Source of the DNA: an uncultured Lachnospiraceae bacterium
GTDB taxonomy: Bacteria; Bacillota; Clostridia; Lachnospirales; Lachnospiraceae
Reading direction: 5' to 3'
Assembly: GCA_958402795.1 (NCBI GenBank)
Contig: CATXUX010000049.1
Coordinates: 1 to 21,535 of the forward strand
Length of the DNA: 21,535 nt
How positions within the stretch are numbered: position 1 is the stretch's first letter; every line of letters starts with the position of its first letter. The notes beneath the pieces are model-generated. The model saw nothing but the letters and a program-made list of their open reading frames with translations, was not told where the DNA came from and made no database searches. Both the position numbers and the translations under genes were made by a program. This document shows positions 1 through 4,873 of the stretch, piece by piece.

Positions 1-73
1 ATAAGAAAATCATATAAGAGAAATCTGCCCATAAATAGTTCGTGAAACAACCCTGCTCAAGAAAATCTACATC

Positions 74-102
74 TTGTCAACAAACAATCCCTTTGATAAA
101 AT
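74..102 (+). promoter_or_regulatory. Toxin promoter
   Basis: TTGTCA (74-79), a 17-nt spacer and TAAAAT (97-102), preceded by TG as an extended -10. Predicted RNA start is near 108-110, which coincides with the start of the repeat AAGGCACTGCT. Seen by eye; transcription is inferred. Confidence 0.7.
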
Positions 103-107
103 AAACT

Positions 108-209
108 AAGGCACTGCTCGAAAACGGTAGGCGGTTAGTCCTTCAACAGAGGGACTGCACCCTCTGATTACCTAGAAATCCTGCTTGTGGGAAATCTGGG
201 AAAGGAGGG
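108..209 (+). promoter_or_regulatory. Structured 5' leader of the toxin mRNA
   Basis: The roughly 108-nt leader contains two hairpins. The first is a perfect 7-bp stem (147-153 with 160-166, loop ACTGCA). The second pairs 171-181 with 190-200, with a two-base internal mismatch, and ends one base before the ribosome site AAAGGAGGG (201-209). Stable leader structure next to the Shine-Dalgarno site is typical of type I toxin mRNAs, where translation is held back until the RNA is processed or refolded. The role here is inferred. Confidence 0.55.
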
Positions 210-216
210 CACACTT

Positions 217-309
217 ATGAGCGATTTTGAAATGCTCTCCATCGTACTAATGATACTTAGTATCGTTATAACGATTCTAATAGCGTATATAAATCAATCA
301 AAAAAGTAA
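217..309 (+). CDS. Small hydrophobic peptide, putative holin-like type I toxin
   Basis: A 30-residue peptide starting MSDFEMLSIV and ending NQSKK. It has a short charged N-terminus, one unbroken hydrophobic helix (about residues 6-25, rich in I, L, V and M) and a Lys-rich tail, so it should sit in the cytoplasmic membrane with the basic end inside. Length, order and sequence style match the putative holin-like toxin family of Firmicutes (Hol-Tox, related in type to TxpA and Fst). It has an excellent ribosome site (AAAGGAGGG, 7 nt before ATG), its own promoter and its own terminator, and an antisense promoter converges on it. Peptides of this family depolarise or damage the membrane when overproduced and are held off by an antisense RNA. 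The gene call is strong; toxicity is inferred from family and architecture. Confidence 0.8.
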   Translation: MSDFEMLSIVLMILSIVITILIAYINQSKK

Positions 310-391
310 CCGCCCCTCGCCAAAGGATTCTGGTTACTTTTTTAAGTAATATTTGACTTTGGACTAACCGTCTATCAGTAGTGCCTTTATC
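296..391 (-). ncRNA. Putative antisense antitoxin RNA
   Basis: An RNA of about 95 nt, predicted from the strong - strand promoter at 399-427 and the two-way terminator at 301-342. It has no good reading frame. It would be complementary to the last toxin codons and the 3' untranslated region (about 296-345). Near its 5' end it carries AAGGCACTACT (387-377) and CGGTTAGTCC (370-361), the same words found at the 5' end of the toxin mRNA. This convergent layout with a common terminator resembles RNA I/RNA II of the pAD1 par (Fst) locus. Its existence and role are inferred. Confidence 0.6.
301..342 (+). terminator. Two-way terminator shared by toxin and antisense RNA
   Basis: Perfect 11-bp stem: AAAAAGTAACC (301-311) with GGTTACTTTTT (332-342), loop 312-331. 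T-runs follow the stem on both strands, so it can end the rightward toxin mRNA near 345 and the leftward RNA near 296. The stem overlaps the last toxin codons (AAA AAG TAA). Confidence 0.8.
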
Positions 392-398
392 TAATCAT

Positions 399-427
399 AT
401 TCTAACAAATGATTTTTAAATTGTCAA
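399..427 (-). promoter_or_regulatory. Antisense RNA promoter
   Basis: On the - strand: TTGACA (427-422), 17-nt spacer, TAGAAT (404-399) with a TG extension just before the -10. This is a better match to consensus than the toxin promoter, as expected for an antitoxin RNA made in excess. Predicted start is near 391. Confidence 0.7.
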
Positions 428-585
428 ATTCAATATTCTTTTAATACTGTCTCCAATTGCTAATGAAATTCTGTAGATTATTCGTCTAACATTTTCGCTT
501 CATTTTTATACTATGACATTCCATTATAGTCCCCAATGGTCTGTCAACAGGAAATATCTTTTTGGTAAACAAAAGTTCAATTGAT

Positions 586-770
586 TTATATTGTAAATTT
601 CCTGATAAACTCTGTATACATTTCCTGATATGTAAAATCACCTGCCATTTCTTCAGACAAAACCTCAAAAAAGTCTTTGCAAAGTACTCAATGATATCAG
701 CTTTATATGATGGGACATAGTGAAGCGGACCGGAATTGAATCGGAGGGAGCTGTGACTCCCTCCTCTCAC
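586..770 (-). pseudogene. Possible frameshifted small reading frame, unrecognised
   Basis: A GTG-started frame runs leftward from 770 and reads ADIIEYFAKTF before an A6 run on the + strand (667-672, T6 on the coding strand). Past that point the frame degrades, but adding one T restores a frame that reads FEVLSEEMAGDFTYQEMY and stops at 586. The amphipathic, acidic composition on both sides looks more like protein than chance AT-rich DNA. There is no clear ribosome site, and the family is not recognised. It lies in the same frame as, and just after, the stop of the HMA gene. It may equally be non-coding. Confidence 0.22.
743..764 (-). terminator. Hairpin after the HMA gene, weak terminator
   Basis: Perfect 8-bp stem GGAGGGAG (743-750) with CTCCCTCC (757-764) and a 6-nt loop, 10 bases past the HMA stop codon. 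It lacks a T-run on the - strand, so intrinsic termination would be weak. Confidence 0.4.
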
Positions 771-773
771 AGT

Positions 774-1031
774 TTACTTTCCAAATGCTGAAAACAAGCC
801 TTTTTTCTCGTAAGGCTCACTGTTCACCGATACGGCTTCATATCCTGCCTTGCCGATCACGTCTTTGATCTTCTGCTCTGGGATATCCTCCTCTGCGATG
901 ATGACCGTCTGTTTCTTTTTCTGTGAACTTGTCACCTTTTTTACCGGAAATTCATTCCGCACCGCGTCATTGATATGCGCCTCGCACATGCCGCACGCCA
1001 TACCTTCTACACCTACCGTAATCTTTACCAT
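774..1031 (-). CDS. Small HMA-domain heavy-metal binding protein (CopZ-like)
   Basis: 85 residues forming one heavy-metal-associated domain: beta strand VKITVGVEG, then the metal site MACGMC (residues 11-16, the MxCxxC pattern), and the late GYEAV segment typical of the fold. Such proteins bind Cu(I), sometimes Zn or other soft metals, and pass it to a P-type ATPase. The start is the ATG at 1031, with ribosome site GGGAGG 9 nt before it; a longer reading from 1061 has no such site and is not family-like. The C-terminal tail (about 70-85) is extra. It lies 77 bp after the YgbA gene, in the same direction and probably in its operon. The metal P-type ATPase further along this strand lacks a CxxC site of its own, so this protein could serve it, but that is a guess. 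Confidence 0.85.
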   Translation of the reverse strand: MVKITVGVEGMACGMCEAHINDAVRNEFPVKKVTSSQKKKQTVIIAEEDIPEQKIKDVIGKAGYEAVSVNSEPYEKKGLFSAFGK

Positions 1032-1108
1032 AAAATCAACCTCCCACTTATTCCAGTCCACCGGATCACAATACCGTCGATCCTCTGCCTTTCGTTTTTA
1101 AACCTGTC

Positions 1109-1447
1109 CTATTGTTTTCGTTTTTCCGCATTTGACTCAACGAGATGCCGAACCGCCATCACCGGATGATAAAACATCATCCGCGGCCCTGAGAAACGCA
1201 TCACCTCCCGGATCTTTTCCCGCATTTCCGGTTTGTAACAATGTACCTTGCAGTTAGAACAAAATGTTTTCGTCTCCATGTACGGGCACTTATCGCTGCG
1301 CTCCACGGCATAATCCCGAAGACGCGTACACTCACTGCAAAGCTCTTTCCCCGTATGATGATTTTTCCTGCAGTAAAGCGCGATCATCTGCGAAACTACC
1401 ACCTTCTCCCGATCTCGTTTTGTCTGTGTCTCCTTCCTGTTACTCAT
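1109..1447 (-). CDS. YgbA-type protein (PF11756, nitrous oxide-stimulated promoter family)
   Basis: 112 residues with seven cysteines (26, 37, 40, 54, 63, 66, 70), arranged as C, CxxC, C, CxxCxxxC, followed by the conserved PRMMFYHPVMAVRHL segment (88-102). This matches the small cytoplasmic YgbA family, named for its induction by nitrogen oxides. The cysteine pattern suggests a bound metal or Fe-S cluster, which is inference. ATG at 1447 is preceded by GGAGAAGGAAA. Its promoter (1503-1531) and a TTAG-N6-CTAA operator (1479-1494) are almost identical to those of the flavodoxin gene, so an iron-linked control is likely. The HMA gene follows 77 bp downstream. Confidence 0.85.
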   Translation of the reverse strand: MSNRKETQTKRDREKVVVSQMIALYCRKNHHTGKELCSECTRLRDYAVERSDKCPYMETKTFCSNCKVHCYKPEMREKIREVMRFSGPRMMFYHPVMAVRHLVESNAEKRKQ

Positions 1448-1478
1448 TTTCCTTCTCCATCGATATTTTACCGCTTAT

Positions 1479-1494
1479 ATTAGTTTTATCTAAC
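1479..1494. promoter_or_regulatory. Operator TTAG-N6-CTAA in front of the ygbA-like gene
   Basis: ATTAG-TTTTAT-CTAAC on the + strand, 8 bp downstream of the -10. It matches the flavodoxin operator (2084-2099) in 14 of 16 bases. The 5-6-5 inverted repeat resembles the core of DtxR/IdeR operators (TTAGGTTAGSCTAA). The regulator is inferred. Confidence 0.65.
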
Positions 1495-1502
1495 CACCTA
1501 TC

Positions 1503-1531
1503 ATAATATCTCTTGATAAATCTGATGTCAA
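1503..1531 (-). promoter_or_regulatory. Promoter of the ygbA-HMA operon
   Basis: TTGACA (1531-1526), 17-nt spacer, TATTAT (1508-1503) on the - strand. The predicted RNA start lies at the edge of the 1479-1494 operator. Confidence 0.75.
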
Positions 1532-1535
1532 CACA

Positions 1536-1566
1536 AAAAGACCTGAAAATTATCAGGTCTTTTTTC
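1536..1566 (-). terminator. Terminator of the flavodoxin gene
   Basis: Perfect 11-bp stem AAAAGACCTGA (1536-1546) with TCAGGTCTTTT (1553-1563), loop 6 nt, with T-runs on both strands. It lies between the flavodoxin stop (1629) and the next promoter on the same strand (-35 at 1531), so the two units are insulated. Confidence 0.8.
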
Positions 1567-1628
1567 TGGTCACTACATAGCACGTAACCGAATCTTATAA
1601 TTGTTCCTACCCGTTCTATTCCTGGGTT

Positions 1629-2051
1629 CTAATTCAATGCGCCGCCAAGTTCCTTGCACGCATTCAGCACATCATCATCGGGTGCTTCATTGCAGATCAC
1701 GCTGTCGCATACGAGATTCGCTCCCGCTCCTTTGCAGGTGTCTTCCCATGTACGCATCCATTCTCCGTCGCCCCATCCGTAGGAACCGAACAGTGCGATC
1801 TTCTTTCCGGACAACTTTGCTTCGCAGCCGTCAAACATCGGCTGAAATTCATCCTCTTCCAGCACTTCCGCCCCCATCGCCGGGCAGCCAAATGCGATCG
1901 CGTCAAAAGAATCTACCATCGACGGATCAAATTCCGAAGCGGTGAACAATGTCGCGTCCGCCCCCTTTTCTTTTGCGCCCTCCAGAACCGCCGACGCCAT
2001 CTGCTCCGTATTTCCTGTTCCACTCCAATATACAACTGCAATCTTACTCAT
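1629..2051 (-). CDS. Short-chain flavodoxin
   Basis: 140 residues, full length for a short-chain flavodoxin. It opens with MSKIAVVYWSGTGNTEQMA, where SGTGNT (10-15) is the FMN phosphate loop. The FMN ring contacts follow in FGCPAMG (about 54-60) and FGSYGWGDGEWM (about 88-99). It is a soluble one- or two-electron carrier that commonly replaces ferredoxin when iron is short. ATG at 2051 follows GAAAGGCAGG. It is a single-gene unit with its own promoter and terminator. The TTAG-N6-CTAA operator at 2084-2099 fits iron-dependent repression. The identification is firm; its redox partner cannot be read from the window. Confidence 0.93.
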   Translation of the reverse strand: MSKIAVVYWSGTGNTEQMASAVLEGAKEKGADATLFTASEFDPSMVDSFDAIAFGCPAMGAEVLEEDEFQPMFDGCEAKLSGKKIALFGSYGWGDGEWMRTWEDTCKGAGANLVCDSVICNEAPDDDVLNACKELGGALN

Positions 2052-2083
2052 CTTTATTGCCTGCCTTTCTTTTCTTTTTCGCG

Positions 2084-2099
2084 GTTAGTCTTATCTAAC
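2084..2099. promoter_or_regulatory. Operator TTAG-N6-CTAA in front of flavodoxin
   Basis: GTTAG-TCTTAT-CTAAC, a perfect 5-6-5 inverted repeat placed 8 bp downstream of the -10, in the same position as in the ygbA-like unit. It is DtxR/IdeR-like in form. Confidence 0.7.
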
Positions 2100-2107
2100 T
2101 TATGTAT

Positions 2108-2136
2108 ATAATATATGCACACCAGTCAGATGTCAA
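2108..2136 (-). promoter_or_regulatory. Flavodoxin promoter
   Basis: TTGACA (2136-2131), 17-nt spacer, TATTAT (2113-2108) on the - strand. Both boxes are identical to those of the ygbA-like unit. Confidence 0.78.
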
Positions 2137-2244
2137 CATTTTTTCTTCTTATTGAAAAATTTTATCACTACCAGAATAAACGCCTAAAGAAATCTTCGGC
2201 AGACATGAACAAAGAACTGTTGTCCCGGCTGATTCAACCGATTC

Positions 2245-2273
2245 GGGAGTTGCCCGGAAAATGAACAACTCCC
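2245..2273 (-). terminator. Hairpin after the P-type ATPase gene
   Basis: 8-bp stem GGGAGTTG (2245-2252) with CAACTCCC (2266-2273), 13-nt loop, 10 bp past the ATPase stop. There is no T-run, so its termination strength is uncertain. Confidence 0.4.
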
Positions 2274-2282
2274 CTTATGCAA

Positions 2283-4376
2283 TTAAGATACTTTTTCATC
2301 CGGCTGCGGCAGATCGCGCATGCTCTGCAGGCTGATCACGAGTGTTGACAGGTTATGCAGCGTCGCCGAAAGTGTCGGTGCGATCACGCCGCCAACGCCA
2401 AGCAGGATCAGTCCTGTATTGATCCCCACGATCTTCCGGTAGTTTCCGTGGATCCGCTTCATCAATGCACGGCTCAGGTATTTCAGCCGCACGATCTGAT
2501 AGAGATCCTCACCCGCGACGGTAATATCCGCGATCTCTCTCGCCAGCTCCGCCCCGTCGCTGATCGCGATTCCGGCGTCCGCCGCAGAAAGCGCCGGTGA
2601 ATCGTTGACGCCGTCTCCGACCATCAGCACTTTTCTTCCTGCCGCCTTTTCCCGCTCGATGAATCCCGCCTTGTCCTCCGGCAGCACTTCTGAATAATAC
2701 TCATCTACGCCGACCTTCGCCGCTACGGCGGCCGCCGTTCGCTCGCTGTCCCCGGTCATCATCACCACTTTGGAAAAGTCCGCGTCTTTCAGCGCACGGA
2801 CGATTTCCGTACTCTCCGTCCGCAGCGGATCTTCAATACAGATTACCGCTGCAAGGACTCCGTCTATCGCCAGATACAGATGCGAATATTCATCCGGAAG
2901 CCGCTGAAACTGTTCCTGATATGCTTCTTCTACACAGCACTTCTCATCTTCGAATACAAAATGTGAACTGCCGATAACGACCCGCTTCTCCCCGACATGC
3001 GAAGAAATTCCGTGGGCAACAATATACTCTACTTTCGAATGCATCTCTTCGTGGGTAAGACCCGCTTTCTTTGCCGCAGATACCACCGCTTTTGCCATGG
3101 AATGCGGAAAATGCTCTTCCAGACATGCTGCCAGGCGGAGCAGTTCTTCCGGTTCCATTTCGCAGAACGGGATCACGTCTTTGACCGTCGGTCTTGCCTC
3201 TGTCAGCGTACCGGTCTTGTCAAATACGATGGTTTCTGCCTCTGCGACAGCCTCCATATATTTTCCGCCTTTCACCGTAATATCATACGTTCCCGCCTGA
3301 CGGATCGCCGACAAAACGGTGATCGGGATTGCGAGCTTCAGGGCACAGGAATAATCTACCATCAGCACGGATAATGCCTTTGTCACATTTCTCGTAAGCA
3401 GCCAGGTCGCCGCCGTCCCTGCAAGGGTGACCGGCACCAGGCGGTCTGCCATGCGCTCCGCCTTGCCTTCCACGGAGGATTTCAGCTTTTCCGACTCCTC
3501 GATCATCGTAACAATCTTCTCATATCTGGAAGAGCCGGACGCCTTTTTTACAGAAAATACAAGCTCGCCTTCTTCCAGAACGCTTCCCGCGTACACATAC
3601 CCGTCCTTTTCCTTATGTACTGCCAGCGGTTCTCCCGTAAGGGACGACTGGTTGACCATGCCGTCTCCTTCTGTCACAATGCCGTCAAACGGGATTACAT
3701 TTCCCATATGAACAACAACTTCATCTTCCTCCCGGATGGAGCGGGAATCTACAAGAATTTCCTGGCCTTCTCTTCGCAGCCATACCTTCGATACATTCAG
3801 AGACATGCTGCGCGCCAGGTCGCCCACCGATTTCCTGTGTGTCCACTCTTCCAGTGTCTCTCCGATACCGAGAAAAAACATGACCGAACCGGCAGTGTCG
3901 ATGTCGCCCCGTATCAGGGATACCCCGATTGCAGCCGCATCCAGCACAGCCACCTCCAGTTTTCTCTTCGCCAGACTTTTCAGGCCTTCCTTCAGATAAT
4001 GGAACGCATGGAACGCGGTCCAGGCCATCCGGACAGGGAACGGCAAAAGCAGTTTTACCGCATAGTGGAGCACTACCTTGCCGACCAGCTTTTCCTGATA
4101 TTCTGCATTCAGCTCTCTTCCGGAACTGGAAAGCACCGCCTCAGGAACATTTACGGACTCATACCGGAACTGCTGTAACGCCCGAATCACAGACTCTCTT
4201 TCTCCGGTAAAGCAAACGCAGGCATCGGCCGTCCGTTCATAAACCTTTGCCTGCGTGACATATTCCAGCGCATTCAAATAGTACAGAAGCGTGTCCGCCT
4301 GCTCGCAGGACATTCGTTTCTGTACCATGTGAACACGGATTCTGCCCGGAATCTCATGCTTGATGATAAACTTCAA
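2283..4376 (-). CDS. Heavy-metal translocating P-type ATPase (P1B-like)
   Basis: 697 residues, full length. An N-terminal HMA-like fold (about 1-75, with PGRIRVHM but no CxxC) is followed by membrane helices (about 100-170), the actuator loop with SLTGEP (245-250), an ion-path helix with YSCALKLAIP (342-351), the phosphorylated aspartate in DKTGT (386-390), EEHFPHSMAKAV in place of the usual HP signature (420-431), TGDS (541-544), GDGVND (587-592) and two final helices (about 648-683). It moves a transition metal ion across the membrane, probably outward, using ATP. The ion-path motif is SCA rather than CPC or SPC, so the metal cannot be assigned. The start is TTG at 4376, directly after the upstream stop codon (TAA TTG), with AGGAG just before it, so it is translationally coupled to the DUF6110 gene. 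Confidence 0.9.
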   Translation of the reverse strand: MKFIIKHEIPGRIRVHMVQKRMSCEQADTLLYYLNALEYVTQAKVYERTADACVCFTGERESVIRALQQFRYESVNVPEAVLSSSGRELNAEYQEKLVGKVVLHYAVKLLLPFPVRMAWTAFHAFHYLKEGLKSLAKRKLEVAVLDAAAIGVSLIRGDIDTAGSVMFFLGIGETLEEWTHRKSVGDLARSMSLNVSKVWLRREGQEILVDSRSIREEDEVVVHMGNVIPFDGIVTEGDGMVNQSSLTGEPLAVHKEKDGYVYAGSVLEEGELVFSVKKASGSSRYEKIVTMIEESEKLKSSVEGKAERMADRLVPVTLAGTAATWLLTRNVTKALSVLMVDYSCALKLAIPITVLSAIRQAGTYDITVKGGKYMEAVAEAETIVFDKTGTLTEARPTVKDVIPFCEMEPEELLRLAACLEEHFPHSMAKAVVSAAKKAGLTHEEMHSKVEYIVAHGISSHVGEKRVVIGSSHFVFEDEKCCVEEAYQEQFQRLPDEYSHLYLAIDGVLAAVICIEDPLRTESTEIVRALKDADFSKVVMMTGDSERTAAAVAAKVGVDEYYSEVLPEDKAGFIEREKAAGRKVLMVGDGVNDSPALSAADAGIAISDGAELAREIADITVAGEDLYQIVRLKYLSRALMKRIHGNYRKIVGINTGLILLGVGGVIAPTLSATLHNLSTLVISLQSMRDLPQPDEKVS

Positions 4377-4691
4377 TTACGCTTCTCCTATTCCGTTCTC
4401 ATCCGGCTTTACTTCTGTAAAATCTTCCTCTGCCGCATCGCCGCAGACAGCCGCATCATCCTGGGCCGCGCGTTCTTCATTGATCTGCTTTGCCTCCGCC
4501 AGAATATCCTCCGCGTTCTCCTGAACCGTTTCCGCCGTCTTCATCACGCAGTCCTTCGCACGGAGCACCGCCGCCGTACAGCTCGTATATACTTTCTTAG
4601 CGTCTCTGCCGGACAATACTTTAATACCCGCTGTTCCGAACAGAACACCGCCTGCAAATATTCCAAGATTCTTTGCCTTAAAAATGCTCAT
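4377..4691 (-). CDS. DUF6110 family small membrane-associated protein
   Basis: 104 residues. A glycine-rich hydrophobic segment (about 8-25, LGIFAGGVLFGTAGIKVL) is followed by SGRDAKKVYTSCTAAVLRAKD, a long helical stretch and an acidic tail (about 78-104). This is the pattern of the DUF6110 proteins found next to metal P-type ATPases in Clostridia; the molecular function is not known. The start is ATG at 4691, with GGAGG 7 nt upstream; the longer frame to 4787 would cross the promoter and is rejected. Its stop abuts the TTG start of the ATPase, so the two are one operon and presumably one functional unit, perhaps an accessory subunit. Confidence 0.8.
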   Translation of the reverse strand: MSIFKAKNLGIFAGGVLFGTAGIKVLSGRDAKKVYTSCTAAVLRAKDCVMKTAETVQENAEDILAEAKQINEERAAQDDAAVCGDAAEEDFTEVKPDENGIGEA

Positions 4692-4776
4692 GTCAATTCC
4701 TCCATTCTGTAAGTCATCACATACTGTTACACAACGTTTCCTTCTGTGCCGCCGGATCCAGTACCTCCGTCGGCAT

Positions 4777-4791
4777 GCGTATATCATACGC
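4777..4791. promoter_or_regulatory. Palindromic operator over the -10 box
   Basis: GCGTATATCATACGC on the + strand: a perfect 6-3-6 inverted repeat (GCGTAT/ATACGC) that covers the -10 hexamer of the metal-ATPase operon. A repressor bound here would block polymerase directly. It differs from the TTAG-N6-CTAA motif of the neighbouring operons. The regulator is unknown. Confidence 0.5.
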
Positions 4792-4811
4792 TAATTTACA
4801 GAGGTAGTCAA
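4783..4811 (-). promoter_or_regulatory. Promoter of the DUF6110-ATPase operon
   Basis: TTGACT (4811-4806), 17-nt spacer, TATGAT (4788-4783) on the - strand. The -35 box overlaps the T-run of the upstream ABC terminator, so the two operons are packed end to end. Confidence 0.75.
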
Positions 4812-4860
4812 AACGAACATCCCTTATTGAGATATTTTATCAACAAGAGATGTTCGTTCC
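4808..4860 (-). terminator. Terminator of the DUF454-ABC operon
   Basis: 10-bp stem AACGAACATC (4812-4821) with GATGTTCGTT (4849-4858) around a 27-nt loop, followed on the - strand by a TTTT run. It lies 16 bp past the last ABC gene. Confidence 0.7.
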
Positions 4861-4873
4861 TGTTTTTCGGTAT

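Larger units (their letters stand above)
108..387. repeat. Imperfect inverted repeat enclosing the toxin locus
   Basis: AAGGCACTGCT (108-118) matches the reverse complement of 377-387 in 10 of 11 bases, and CGGTTAGTCC (132-141) matches the reverse complement of 361-370 exactly. The two arms differ in the spacing between the words (13 nt versus 6 nt). Each arm lies at the 5' end of one of the two predicted RNAs. Confidence 0.8.

Noticed and set aside
108..387. The toxin locus as a small inverted-repeat transposable element
   Set aside because: The terminal words are short and imperfect, no target duplication flanks them, and their position at two predicted RNA starts explains them better.
1032..1061. 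Ten-residue N-terminal extension of the HMA protein
   Set aside because: It lacks a ribosome site, while the internal ATG at 1031 has GGGAGG at good spacing and starts the domain cleanly.
3615..4178. 187-codon frame on the + strand opposite the P-type ATPase
   Set aside because: It is antiparallel to a motif-complete gene, with no ribosome site and no family likeness.
4692..4787. 32-residue extension of the DUF6110 protein
   Set aside because: It would start inside the promoter -10 and reads as an Arg-rich non-family leader; ATG at 4691 has GGAGG.
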